Shown in pieces: positions 35,070 to 44,381 of a stretch of 64,000 nt of DNA; position 1 is the first letter of the stretch; the number at the start of each line of letters is the position of its first letter. A program made the translations under genes and the position numbers. The notes under the pieces were generated by a model, which made no database searches, was not told the origin of the DNA, and worked only from the letters and a program-made list of their open reading frames with translations. Origin of the DNA: Candidatus Babeliales bacterium (GTDB taxonomy: Bacteria; Babelota; Babeliae; Babelales; Chromulinivoraceae); the NCBI GenBank assembly GCA_041660205.1, contig JBAZWT010000002.1:46901-110900 (forward strand). Reading direction: 5' to 3'.

Positions 35070-36296
35070 ATGAAAAATAAAATAATTTGTTCAGTTCTTT
35101 TATGCTCGTCTTTTTCTATGCAAGCCCCTTTGCTTACAAACCATCTTTTAAAAACTCTTGATGGCGCAGGAGTGTTCAATGAATCAATTTACGACATCAT
35201 ACTCGTACGAGAAAAAATAAAAAAACTAGTAATGGGAAAATTTGCCTGGAAAGGTGCTCAGTGCGATCTTTCTATTGTAGACAGTCAAGATACAATGCTA
35301 CCAAATAAACTTCATGTTATTGTAAAACGACCTGAAATACTTTTTGGCGCAACGTTTGTCATCATTTCTCCAGAACATCCACATGCACTTGATTTTGTAA
35401 CTCAGTCAGAAAAATCAAAAGTTGTATCGTTCATTGCAAATGTTAAAAAAAATTCTCTTCTGCATCGCTATGAAAATACAAACTACGATGCTGCGGCTAC
35501 TGGTTCATATGCGTTGCACCCTATCACTGGGAAAAAACTTCCTGTTTTTATAGCTGATTATACACTTGAAGGTTTTGACACGCGAACAACAAAAGCACAT
35601 TTTTCAGTTCCTGCTCATGATGAAAAAGATTTTGTTTTTGCGCACAAACATAAGCTTGAAATTAAACAAGTAGTAACATCTGCCAAAGAAGGAAAATCTT
35701 CTAGCCCACAATATCATAAAAATAGTAAAGACTTAGTTGAGGCATATACCGGCGATTATTATGATTGCTTAATCATAAACAGCGATTTTGCAAATGGCCC
35801 AACTAAACCTGCTATAGAAAAAATAACAACTTACTTGCAAGATCATCGCTGCGGCTCTGAGTATCAAGAAAATCTGCTCTACTCTCTGCATGGAAAATCT
35901 TACAGCATTAAAGACTTAGAAGAGATCGAAGCAACGCTGAACAAAGAAAATAAAGAGCTATCCCATGGGCAAAAAGAAGCTTTTGCTGTCATCATGATAC
36001 AAGCTCAATCAGACTTTTTAGGTCTCGTTGAGCATTTCTTAATAAACACAAGAGATTATAAAGAACTCATGATTGAACTTATCGAAGAATCATGTCAACT
36101 CAGAAAAAATAATGATTGCTACATATTGCGCTGGACTCATTTAGACAGCTCACAGCCAGAGCGTGTTGTCTTCAAAAGAGACATCATAACGTTTCAAGCT
36201 CTTAAAAAATTCTGCACTGATCTTCATGATTTCTTAGGTGACTTTGCTTCAAGTTGTCCACATGCTTTAGAAAATTTAAAAAACATAAAAAAATAA
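35070..36296 (+). CDS. Exported protein derived from the LeuRS editing (CP1) domain
   Basis: 408 aa. Signal peptide-like N-terminus (1-19). Residues about 50-275 align in order with the editing insertion of leucyl-tRNA synthetase: 'FAWKGAQCDLSI' (core NWIGKSxGAEI), RPEILFGATF (87-96; core RPDTLFG), PEHP (101-104), TGSYALHPITGKKLPVFIADY, AHDEKDF (182-188, with the D344/345-type Asp), AYTGD (225-229) and INSDFANG (236-243). The catalytic core and KMSKS are absent. The threonines of the T-rich editing loop are changed (VKRPEI for TTRPDT) and the GTG loop reads FDTRTT. The C-terminal 130 residues are helical and unidentified. No comparable freestanding LeuRS editing protein is known to me; trans-editing, RNA binding or an exported effector are all conceivable. 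Confidence 0.75.
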   Translation: MKNKIICSVLLCSSFSMQAPLLTNHLLKTLDGAGVFNESIYDIILVREKIKKLVMGKFAWKGAQCDLSIVDSQDTMLPNKLHVIVKRPEILFGATFVIISPEHPHALDFVTQSEKSKVVSFIANVKKNSLLHRYENTNYDAAATGSYALHPITGKKLPVFIADYTLEGFDTRTTKAHFSVPAHDEKDFVFAHKHKLEIKQVVTSAKEGKSSSPQYHKNSKDLVEAYTGDYYDCLIINSDFANGPTKPAIEKITTYLQDHRCGSEYQENLLYSLHGKSYSIKDLEEIEATLNKENKELSHGQKEAFAVIMIQAQSDFLGLVEHFLINTRDYKELMIELIEESCQLRKNNDCYILRWTHLDSSQPERVVFKRDIITFQALKKFCTDLHDFLGDFASSCPHALENLKNIKK

Positions 36297-36319
36297 CTGC
36301 CAGTTTAATGCTGGATACC

Positions 36320-36362
36320 TGGGTTCCGACTTCGCCCTGGCTTCGACGGACACGGCAAGCCC
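36320..36362. repeat. GC-rich dispersed repeat unit
   Basis: GGGTTCCGACTTCGCC then CTTCGACGGACACGGCAAG. The same two blocks, with slightly different spacing, occur at 62126-62186. It lies in the spacer before recD2 and may act as a transcription-ending or processing structure. Confidence 0.5.
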
Positions 36363-36379
36363 TAACATGATGAGTGAGA

Positions 36380-38554
36380 ATGAATAACGATCAACTATCT
36401 GGAATCATTGACAGATTCCTGTTTCAAAATTCTGAAACAGGATTTGCTATTTTTATTCTACAATCCAAAAAACAAGAGAATGCTACCGTCACTGGCACTT
36501 TTGCTAGTGTCCAAGTTGGACAAGAAATTCATCTTGAAGGTGCTTGGAATTTTCATGCAAAATTTGGTAAACAATTTCAAGCGACTACCTACACAACAGC
36601 TTTGCCTACGTCAATTGTAGGTATTAAAAAATATCTTGGCTCAGGCTTTATCAAAGGCATCGGAAAAGTGTACGCAGAAAAAATCGTTGAGCATTTTGGA
36701 GCCGATACTCTTACCATCATCGATGTCACACCTGATCGACTATTTGAAATAAGTGGCGTAGGAAAAAAACGAGTTGAACAAATCAAACAATCATGGGTTG
36801 ATCAAAAATACGTTGCAAAAATCATGGTTTTCCTGCAAGAAAAAGGTGTCACATCCACTTATGCAGCAAAAATTTATAAAAAATATGGCCATGATGCTAT
36901 CGCAAAATTAACACAAGATCCTTACCGGCTTACTGATGACATTTGGGGAATCGGTTTTAAAATCGCTGATAAAATTGCTCAAAACATGGGGTTTGCTCTA
37001 GGATCTGTCCAACGTATTCAAGCAGGAGTTTCTTTCTGCCTCAAGCAAGAATCAAGCAACGGACACGTTTATCAAGAAATTGAAACACTTAAAGAAAAAA
37101 CTTTTGAACTTTTAGAAATTGATTCAGAAGAGCATAAAGATCAAATGAAAAAAGCTCTGAGAAGTTTACATGATCAAGATAAAATAAAACTAATAACCTA
37201 CCTCGAAAAACATTTTGTAGGACTCAGCGCTCTGTACGGCTCTGAAAAAGGTATTGCTCAAAAAATATCACAACTTCTGGCAACGCCCGTTACCCACGCA
37301 GTCAAGCCTAAAGAGATTTATGATTCTTTACAAAAAGCAATGGATATTGAGCTTAATGAGCAGCAACAAAACGGAATTATTTCTTGTTTTGACCATAAAG
37401 TTTCTATCATCACTGGAGGCCCTGGAACAGGAAAAACAACTTTGGTTAAAGCTTTAATAAAAGTTTTAGAAGAGCATAATTTCACCTATAAACTTGCTGC
37501 ACCAACTGGTCGAGCTGCAAAGCGTTTAATGGAAGGAACCAAACGCCCTGCAACCACACTGCATCGATTGCTTGAGTTTGATCCGTCAACCATGCGTTTT
37601 CAACAAAATGATAGCAATGCCCTTAAAGCTGACTTTTTAATTGTTGATGAAACATCTATGCTTGATGTTTTTCTTGCACATGCAATGGTTAAAGCGCTTT
37701 CTTTAAACGCACATCTCGTACTTATCGGTGACGTAGATCAACTTCCATCGGTAGGTCCTGGTAGTATTTTAAAAGATTTAATCAAGAGTGGTAAAACTTC
37801 ATGTACCAGACTTGCTCATATTTTCCGACAAGCGCAAAACAGCATGATCATTCAAAATGCACACAAGATCAATCAAGGCGAATTTCCGAGCAGCTCAATT
37901 CCAGACTGTAAAAAAGATTTTTATTTCATCAAAGAAGAAAATGCTGAAAATTGCTTTCCTGTAATTGCAAAAATTCTACAAACAATCATTAAACAGCACC
38001 ATATCGCTCCAGGTAACGTCACGATACTAACACCCATGAATCGCGGAGCAACAGGGACTCAAAAGTTAAACCATGACCTTCAGCAATTTTTAAACCCTGC
38101 CGTAACAGAAAATCAAGTTACCTACATTGGCACGACGTATAAACAGCATGATCGAGTCATGCAGATTAAAAACAATTACGACAAAAAAGTTTTTAACGGA
38201 GATATCGGTACGGTTCACGATGTTGACGTAGATGAAAAATTAGTAGTTGTCGATTTCGATGGACAGCTGATTTCATACGCATTTGATGAACTCAATGAAC
38301 TCGTTCTTTCGTATGCAATCACGATTCATAAAAGTCAGGGTTCTGAATATGACGCTGTCATTATTCCTATTTTTATGCAACATTTTATGTTACTACAACG
38401 TAATTTACTTTATACTGCTGTTACACGGGCAAAAAAATTATGCATTTTTGTTGGTCAACCAAAAGCAATTGCCATGGGTATAAAAAATGCAAAACAAGAA
38501 GATCGAATTACTTTTTTAAGCGAATTTTTAACAGAAAATCTCTCATGTCGATAA
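36380..38554 (+). CDS. recD2: RecD2-type ATP-dependent DNA helicase
   Basis: 724 aa from ATG 36380. Order: N-terminal OB-like part (1-75), helix-hairpin-helix repeats with 'GSGFIKGIGKVYAEKI' and 'LFEISGVGKKRVEQI', then the UvrD-like helicase core with Walker A GGPGTGKTTL (about 345), DETSMLD Walker B (about 421), 'GDVDQLPSVGPG', and the C-terminal UvrD-C motif TIHKSQGSEY (about 648) and AVTRAKK. It is the RecD2 family that acts in DNA repair without RecBC. The stop overlaps the amidase-like start by 10 bases. Confidence 0.93.
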   Translation: MNNDQLSGIIDRFLFQNSETGFAIFILQSKKQENATVTGTFASVQVGQEIHLEGAWNFHAKFGKQFQATTYTTALPTSIVGIKKYLGSGFIKGIGKVYAEKIVEHFGADTLTIIDVTPDRLFEISGVGKKRVEQIKQSWVDQKYVAKIMVFLQEKGVTSTYAAKIYKKYGHDAIAKLTQDPYRLTDDIWGIGFKIADKIAQNMGFALGSVQRIQAGVSFCLKQESSNGHVYQEIETLKEKTFELLEIDSEEHKDQMKKALRSLHDQDKIKLITYLEKHFVGLSALYGSEKGIAQKISQLLATPVTHAVKPKEIYDSLQKAMDIELNEQQQNGIISCFDHKVSIITGGPGTGKTTLVKALIKVLEEHNFTYKLAAPTGRAAKRLMEGTKRPATTLHRLLEFDPSTMRFQQNDSNALKADFLIVDETSMLDVFLAHAMVKALSLNAHLVLIGDVDQLPSVGPGSILKDLIKSGKTSCTRLAHIFRQAQNSMIIQNAHKINQGEFPSSSIPDCKKDFYFIKEENAENCFPVIAKILQTIIKQHHIAPGNVTILTPMNRGATGTQKLNHDLQQFLNPAVTENQVTYIGTTYKQHDRVMQIKNNYDKKVFNGDIGTVHDVDVDEKLVVVDFDGQLISYAFDELNELVLSYAITIHKSQGSEYDAVIIPIFMQHFMLLQRNLLYTAVTRAKKLCIFVGQPKAIAMGIKNAKQEDRITFLSEFLTENLSCR

Positions 38555-39195
38555 AAAAATTATTTATTATTTTTCTTCTACTTTCACAAAAGCTCACGCC
38601 AGAAAATCAACCATTCACCATCATCATTGATCCTTTGGGTGATCCAAAAAATACTGGGCGAGAAATCGATGATACATTCGAACGTGGTATCACGCTGCAA
38701 TGCGCAGAAGAACTAAAAAAACAACTAAACAATACGCTTCCTGATGTTCGAGTAGTTTTAACTCGAGTACCAGGTGAAACTATTGCGCCGCTTCAAAACG
38801 CTTCGTTTTCTAACAGACTTCAAGCAGATTTTTATCTGAGCATCAGTTTTTATCAAGAACCGGAGATGCCTTCTCATATTTCGTTGTTTTATTATCTCGA
38901 TAGTCCAACTGACCTTTGGCATCACTATAATCCACTTTATTTTTACCACGTGTCGCAAGCTCATTTAATACACTTAAAAGATTCTGAAACTATGGGTAAA
39001 TCTTTTTTAAAACATCTACAAAATTCATCAATTAATTCGGTCTTTATAGCTCAAGGACTCTTTGGCATTCCTTACAAACCGCTTATCGGAATTAAAGCTC
39101 CAAGCCTGGCAATTGAAGCTGGTCTTTGCAAAAAAGATGACTGGAAATATCTTATTTCTCCTTTAATTTCATGCATTAAAGCGATTATCTCATGA
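38545..39195 (+). CDS. Degenerate N-acetylmuramoyl-L-alanine amidase
   Basis: 216 aa from ATG 38545, which overlaps recD2. A signal peptide (KKLFIIFLLLSQ) is followed by an Amidase_3-like fold: 'FTIIIDPLGDP' where active enzymes have DxGHGG, 'FERGITLQCAEELKKQL' with the helix Glu, 'VRVVLTRVPGE', 'NASFSNRLQADFYLSIS' where active enzymes have S(L/I)HxN, and 'PSLAIEAGLCKK' with the last Glu. Both zinc histidines are lost, so it is probably catalytically inactive and may bind peptidoglycan or regulate a partner. The next gene (GerMN-like) overlaps by 4 bases. Confidence 0.7.
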   Translation: MSIKKLFIIFLLLSQKLTPENQPFTIIIDPLGDPKNTGREIDDTFERGITLQCAEELKKQLNNTLPDVRVVLTRVPGETIAPLQNASFSNRLQADFYLSISFYQEPEMPSHISLFYYLDSPTDLWHHYNPLYFYHVSQAHLIHLKDSETMGKSFLKHLQNSSINSVFIAQGLFGIPYKPLIGIKAPSLAIEAGLCKKDDWKYLISPLISCIKAIIS

Positions 39196-39740
39196 AAAAA
39201 TATACCTATTTTTTAGCAAGCTTATCCTTTTTAGCTGTCGGCTCTTTATTCTTTTTGTATCAAGAATCTTGGATTGTTTTTTCTATCCCTAAAAGGCAAA
39301 CGTCTCCTACAGTCTCTTCAAAACAGCAAAAAATAAATTCTAAAGAAGTAAGTCTCTGGGTTTGGAGTAAGAGAAAGGCTTTTAAAAAAGAAACCGCAGA
39401 AATCATTTATGGCCAAGATACTGCGCAAAATATCAAGCTGCTTTTAAATAGTTGGTTTTTATTTTTGGAAGAAGAAGGATTGACCGATAAACAAATATTT
39501 GTTCAATCTGTTGCTCTGTCCCCTTCTGGCTCAGAAGCATTTATTTCGCTCAATCAATATCCCTTTGATAAATCATGTAGCACCTATCAAAAGCTTATGC
39601 TGGTAGAAAGCTTGCTTAAAACATTGCAAGAAAATAAAATACCTATCGCTTTTATTCGCCTACTTGTTCATCATCAGCCACTACAAGATGACCATCTCAG
39701 TTTTGATGCTGCTTGGCCAATTGCCGGCTATATTCAATAA
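39192..39740 (+). CDS. GerMN/sporulation-like domain protein, membrane-anchored
   Basis: 182 aa. N-terminal transmembrane helix (4-24), then a linker and a domain with the GerMN pattern: 'VSLWVWSKRKAFKKETAEII', a helix 'AQNIKLLLNSWFLFLE', 'VALSPSGSEAFISLN' and 'LMLVESLLKTLQENKIPIAFIRLLVHHQP'. GerMN domains often work with cell-wall amidases in envelope assembly. Overlaps the amidase-like gene by the ATGA junction, which supports a shared job. Confidence 0.6.
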   Translation: MKKYTYFLASLSFLAVGSLFFLYQESWIVFSIPKRQTSPTVSSKQQKINSKEVSLWVWSKRKAFKKETAEIIYGQDTAQNIKLLLNSWFLFLEEEGLTDKQIFVQSVALSPSGSEAFISLNQYPFDKSCSTYQKLMLVESLLKTLQENKIPIAFIRLLVHHQPLQDDHLSFDAAWPIAGYIQ

Positions 39741-39811
39741 CTTCTTGAGTATTTATAATTTTTTTTGGTATGTTCTGACTTATAAAGTTCTATAAAAAAA
39801 AGGAGACTTTC

Positions 39812-40024
39812 ATGTTTCAAAAACAGTTCAATTCTATCCCAGAAAAACGCCAAGGTTTTATTGCCTTAGCTCTTGGCGTAGTTTTATTTTTTGGTGCTCT
39901 AGGAAAATTAGGTTTTCTACAAAACTTCTTAAACATCATCATGGTTGTTGTTGGCCTTTATCTTTTATTTTGGGGTGTTGATAAAAGCCACATTTTGAAA
40001 TCAATCAAAGGTCTAAAAAAATAA
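39812..40024 (+). CDS. Small membrane protein with two helices
   Basis: 70 aa. Two hydrophobic helices at about 15-30 and 36-55 (GFIALALGVVLFFGALGKLG and FLNIIMVVVGLYLLFWG) with basic ends. AAAGGAGACTTTC is a strong ribosome site. A terminator follows. Family not recognised. Confidence 0.65.
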   Translation: MFQKQFNSIPEKRQGFIALALGVVLFFGALGKLGFLQNFLNIIMVVVGLYLLFWGVDKSHILKSIKGLKK

Positions 40025-40041
40025 CATACAATAATTCTTTA

Positions 40042-40072
40042 TGGCTGGCTCTTTCTTGGGCCAGCCTTTTTT
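40042..40072 (+). terminator. Rho-independent terminator of the recD2-amidase region
   Basis: GGCTGG and CCAGCC pair around a loop, followed by TTTTTT. Its end touches the stop codon of the convergent mechanosensitive channel gene. Confidence 0.8.
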
Positions 40073-42182
40073 ATTGTCGATCGAAGTTCGAGTCTATTAA
40101 TTCTTTTGTGACCAAAACTTTCATGCTTGGACCAGCAATAGAAATTCCTTCTTTGGCCAATTTTTCTACCAACGCAAAACGAATATTACTTGCTATGTCC
40201 CATTGGCGCAAAGTATTTCCTGAGCTAACAAAGCCACGAATCATGAAAATATAACCCTTGTCACCAAAATCATTTAAACGAACAAAGGGTTGCGGAACTT
40301 TTAAAACATCAGCATCTTCGTCAAATACCTTAAAACAAATATCTCGTACGACGTTAATATTTGTTCCAAACGGTACAGAAAAAACAATGTCATCTATGCC
40401 AATGTATCCACGGGTATAATTCCAATTGCAAATCGAAGCTTTAAGCACGGTTGAGTTAGGAACCACAATGTTTACCGAATTTTTATGACGCAAAATAACG
40501 GCACGAGGACTAATTTTTCTTACAACACCCATCGTTTCACTATCAACTTTTACATAATCTCCAAGCTTTACCGGGCGCTGCACAAGAATGAAAAAATATG
40601 CTACAAAATCAGTAAACAGATCTTTAAATGACCAACCAAAAACAACCAACGCAACATAAAACACCCCTGTAACAAGTGATCCTAGCTTTGATTGGATACA
40701 TGCAATCACAACAACGGTTATGATGATGACATAGCGAGAAATAATAATGACCGTGTTTTGTATTCCAGGATCTACATATTGAATATCAAACACACGTTTT
40801 AAAACAAATTTCTTAAAAAGATATGCTAAAACAACACCACAAAATGAAATGAATAATATGTATAAAAGATTAAAAAATTTAAATGATTCTGTTTTTCCAG
40901 CACCACCCACTGATTCAATTTTAAATAATTCATACATGACTATTTTACGCAGTGTCCCATACGTAAAACCATAGCCCCATATCTCTGCGCACAAAACAAT
41001 AGCTATAACTGCAAACGCAAACATTAAACAAAGAATATAAATGGCATACCATGTTTTTGCATAATCAAAACGCTCTGAAGAACCACTGAGACTGTCATCT
41101 TCTTTAAAAAAGAAAAACGATGAATACTGTCGAATAATCATATACCCGATAAAAAGAAGTCCCAGTACACATATTGAGACAAAAATATTCCATGATAAAA
41201 GCCACATGAGCGAGCCATAACCACCAAGATACGGGTCACTGATAATGAGTAAGCTAAAAATAGTACATAAAACCAGGTAATAATAATGCTCAAGCATAAG
41301 CGCTAATTTTTCACCAAAATTCGATTTTTTTGGCAATAGCTGTAAAAATTCTTCTTTGTCTAAAGAAAAAACAATCGAAATAAAAATGACGATATGATAA
41401 ATGCGAAGCAAAATATTAGGAAATTCTGACTGCTGATGCAGCATGACCAGCATAAACATTTTGCGAAACACTAATATGACAATGGTAGAAATAGAGAAAA
41501 ATAAAAAGACCCAAGAAAAGCGATCAATCAATCGTTTGCTAAGTAAAAAATAATCAAATTTTCGATTCACACAAATAAATTGGGCCAGAAATTTGCGCGA
41601 TGCATAAATTCCAAAAAATATTGTATACCCATAAAACAATACTAAAAACGCTATCGATGCATCACACCAAAACACATAAAATACAAACAACGTCCAAAGA
41701 TAAAATGGCTTAAACACATCGATTAAAAAACCTATAAAAATGATGCCAATCTGACGCAGTCCGTATAAGCTGTCAGCCGTGTTGTGCTGAAAATTTACTA
41801 AAAATTTGTATATGGTTGGTAGCAATGTCTGTAAAAATAAAAATAGGAAAAATGACATACATAGTAGTGCAAAAATACCGAGCATTCTACCAATACTCAG
41901 TACCGATAAACCATAAGCAAAATTTTGGAGCGTAAGCTTGGATATGTACGACACAACAATGTTTTTTACATCTTTCAAAAACACAAATAAGTTAGGAATA
42001 ATATTTTTTATTCCTTCCCAGGTGACAGCGCTAATCGACCGATGCCAAACACCAATCATGTCAAACTCATGTAGAATGCAATCTATCGACTCTAAAGTTT
42101 CTTCCTGTGCTACCACTATGTGCTGGTAAAGCTCATTTTTCTGAAGCATTACTTCCTGCTGCTCTTCAATATTTTTTACCAT
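40071..42182 (-). CDS. Large mechanosensitive channel (MscS family, MscK-like)
   Basis: 703 aa. About ten hydrophobic helices fill residues 80-550, then the MscS core: pore helix and beta domain, with 'LGDYVKVDSETMGVVRKISPRAVILRHKNSVNIVVPNSTVLKA' and the upper/lower beta sandwich ending in 'SIAGPSMKVLV'. In E. coli the giant MscK/YnaI-type proteins combine an N-terminal periplasmic coiled coil, extra helices and this core. Here the coiled coil is the separate upstream gene, which overlaps this start by 7 bases. It releases solutes under membrane tension. Confidence 0.85.
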   Translation of the reverse strand: MVKNIEEQQEVMLQKNELYQHIVVAQEETLESIDCILHEFDMIGVWHRSISAVTWEGIKNIIPNLFVFLKDVKNIVVSYISKLTLQNFAYGLSVLSIGRMLGIFALLCMSFFLFLFLQTLLPTIYKFLVNFQHNTADSLYGLRQIGIIFIGFLIDVFKPFYLWTLFVFYVFWCDASIAFLVLFYGYTIFFGIYASRKFLAQFICVNRKFDYFLLSKRLIDRFSWVFLFFSISTIVILVFRKMFMLVMLHQQSEFPNILLRIYHIVIFISIVFSLDKEEFLQLLPKKSNFGEKLALMLEHYYYLVLCTIFSLLIISDPYLGGYGSLMWLLSWNIFVSICVLGLLFIGYMIIRQYSSFFFFKEDDSLSGSSERFDYAKTWYAIYILCLMFAFAVIAIVLCAEIWGYGFTYGTLRKIVMYELFKIESVGGAGKTESFKFFNLLYILFISFCGVVLAYLFKKFVLKRVFDIQYVDPGIQNTVIIISRYVIIITVVVIACIQSKLGSLVTGVFYVALVVFGWSFKDLFTDFVAYFFILVQRPVKLGDYVKVDSETMGVVRKISPRAVILRHKNSVNIVVPNSTVLKASICNWNYTRGYIGIDDIVFSVPFGTNINVVRDICFKVFDEDADVLKVPQPFVRLNDFGDKGYIFMIRGFVSSGNTLRQWDIASNIRFALVEKLAKEGISIAGPSMKVLVTKELIDSNFDRQ

Positions 42183-43639
42183 CTCAGAAAGAAGAATGAT
42201 GCTATCAGACCATTTTTATGTAAAAAGTTTGAAACATCACCAGAGATATTATTCATTCTTTCTTGCTGTTTTTTTAAATGGGCAATAATCCGCTGAATGT
42301 CTTTCATTAAAACATGATCACAAAGCGTTTGTTCTTTGTTTATTTTTATACCAGCTTGCAATGACAGCTTTGTTTCTTTATATCTAATTCTCTCTTTTTC
42401 AAATGTTTCAGTATCTTTTATATGTCCTTGAGAAATTTCATACAGTAATTTGACTGTGTCGAAAATTATTTGTGCTTGTTGCATTTTTGCATCTTGCAGC
42501 ATCATATCTATTTTAATTTTGTGCATTAACCGCTCACATGTTGCCACAGCGACATAGGCATGAGCTACGCTATAAAGCGCAAAGCTATCTGAAAGACCAT
42601 GAGTGCTCACCTCAATATCTTCAAGCTGTGCCATTTTAGTAAATGAAACTTTATGCCGCTTTCGTAAGCGGTCTAATTCTTCTTGAGCATTTATTTTTTG
42701 TGAAGCAACTTCATTGCGTAATTTGACCAGTTCAGATTTTTTAAAAGAAGATGATTTTTTTTGTTCATTATATTTTTGTTCATAGTTTTGTACGTCCGAT
42801 ATGTCGATGTACAGCCGGCTACGAATAATGTCTGAATGCTCTTTAAGCTGTTGCAACCGATCCTGTAAAATCGATTCTTTTGAATTAAAAAATTCCTGTT
42901 TTTTTTGAAATAATCTTAATTTCAAAGATGCCAATTCTCGCTCTTTGGTCACAACTTCTTTTTCAAGATCTAAAAGAGCTATATCATCTTTATTTTTTTC
43001 CGTTTGTTTTTTCTTATCCTCAAGCAACTGTTCTACCTGTTCAAATTCTTTTTCTTTAGTAGCCAGAACGTATTCTTCTCGAGAAATGTCAGCAGCTGTT
43101 TCTTCTTTTCTTAAAAACAATCCATCCAAAAGCTCTTCTTGAAAAAAGATTTTTTTCATTATGTTTTGTACATCAAGAAAAGCGTACAACGACTTTTCTT
43201 CCATAAGATTTGATTGATGCATAGAGTCGACAAAGTATTTTTCCCAGAATTCAATATGCTGCTTTAAAAACTCCAAAGTTTGACTTTTGGTTTCGCAAAT
43301 ATCACTTATTGTTTGGTCTAACTTAGCAAGACAATTAACTTTTTTAAGAAGAATTCCTGTTTGCCTTTTCTGAGGAGAATCTTTAAGTTCTTCAATCTGT
43401 GCTTGTATTTCTAGACTTTTTTGTTCAGAATTTTCAAAGTCTTCTCTCCAGCGGTGCTCGAGTGATTGTAGTTCTGTTTTTAAATTTTCTACGTATTTAT
43501 AACGATCCGACAAATCATTGCGCAATAAAATTCGCACCTTTGGAGTCGTAAGCTCTTTGGTTAAATTTTTACCCAACTCAAGAGCTTGTATCGAAAAAGA
43601 AGAAAGAAAAAAAGAAAGGAAAAAAAAGAAATTTTTCAT
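42176..43639 (-). CDS. Periplasmic coiled-coil protein coupled to the MscS-family channel
   Basis: 487 aa. Signal peptide (FFFFLSFFLSSFSIQAL), then long charged coiled coil over most of residues 40-470, with blocks such as 'LEKEVVTKERELASLKLRLFQKKQEF'. It resembles the periplasmic 'porin-like' helical domain of MscK/KefA in layout. The gene overlaps the channel gene by 7 bases, so the pair looks like an MscK split into two polypeptides. The interpretation as an MscK part is inferred from layout, not from sequence identity. Confidence 0.65.
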   Translation of the reverse strand: MKNFFFFLSFFLSSFSIQALELGKNLTKELTTPKVRILLRNDLSDRYKYVENLKTELQSLEHRWREDFENSEQKSLEIQAQIEELKDSPQKRQTGILLKKVNCLAKLDQTISDICETKSQTLEFLKQHIEFWEKYFVDSMHQSNLMEEKSLYAFLDVQNIMKKIFFQEELLDGLFLRKEETAADISREEYVLATKEKEFEQVEQLLEDKKKQTEKNKDDIALLDLEKEVVTKERELASLKLRLFQKKQEFFNSKESILQDRLQQLKEHSDIIRSRLYIDISDVQNYEQKYNEQKKSSSFKKSELVKLRNEVASQKINAQEELDRLRKRHKVSFTKMAQLEDIEVSTHGLSDSFALYSVAHAYVAVATCERLMHKIKIDMMLQDAKMQQAQIIFDTVKLLYEISQGHIKDTETFEKERIRYKETKLSLQAGIKINKEQTLCDHVLMKDIQRIIAHLKKQQERMNNISGDVSNFLHKNGLIASFFFLRW

Positions 43640-43741
43640 AATGCGCTATTCCTTGGAACCATAGACAATTGCAACATCTGCAATCTGTATTCAGGCTAAC
43701 GAATAAATAGAATTGCTTCAATAATTTTTTTTATATTATAT

Positions 43742-44293
43742 TTACAACGTATCGTGTTGATAAAAATTATCCCAAGACTTACGCACATATTCATGCAATA
43801 TTTTTGATTCTTGTTTAATAGTTCCATATGGATCTTGAGCTGCTACAAAATACACTTCTGGCTGCTCTGGCAACAAATCCAGCATTAAAAAACAACGCAA
43901 CAACACAATCAACTTTCCATCGTCAGATAAATTCGAAAGATCACTGTAAACATACAATAAATAATCGAACAATTCTGGCACCATAATTTCGCGAGGAATT
44001 TTTTTAATGCATAACCGTATGATATCGTGAATAAATTGTAGCTGCACAACAGAAAAACCATGGAGTGCTGATTCTATTTCAAGATTTAAAAATCTATAAA
44101 AATTTTGATTTTTTTCTACCATGCAAAATATGAGTGACCCCGCGCTTAAAAGAGCAGCATGATGATTCTTAGGGTAGATACACATAATCTTACCATGCTG
44201 ACGATGCAAGATTTCTACCTTGTGACTCATCGGAGCATAATTTTTCAAAACAAATGCTGGCGCGCTTGTTGCATTGCTTGATACATAATTCAT
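43742..44293 (-). CDS. RecO-like hypothetical protein
   Basis: 183 aa. An N-terminal strand segment 'APAFVLKNYAPMSHKVEILHRQHGKIMCIYP' is arranged like the OB-fold start of RecO (AxVLxxxxxSExxxxxxxxTxxxGK), and an all-helical part follows with 'ELFDYLLYVYSDLSNL', a segment like the RecO helical domain. It is shorter than RecO (about 240 aa) and lacks the zinc-binding Cys cluster. The match is weak and I give no gene symbol. Located upstream of the coiled-coil protein gene. Confidence 0.35.
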   Translation of the reverse strand: MNYVSSNATSAPAFVLKNYAPMSHKVEILHRQHGKIMCIYPKNHHAALLSAGSLIFCMVEKNQNFYRFLNLEIESALHGFSVVQLQFIHDIIRLCIKKIPREIMVPELFDYLLYVYSDLSNLSDDGKLIVLLRCFLMLDLLPEQPEVYFVAAQDPYGTIKQESKILHEYVRKSWDNFYQHDTL

Positions 44294-44381
44294 AGGGTGC
44301 TGCTTAATTTAATAATGTTTTTTAAGTGTTCTTACTCTACTTACCATGATACTCGTGATACCAAAATCTTTACAGAAATTG

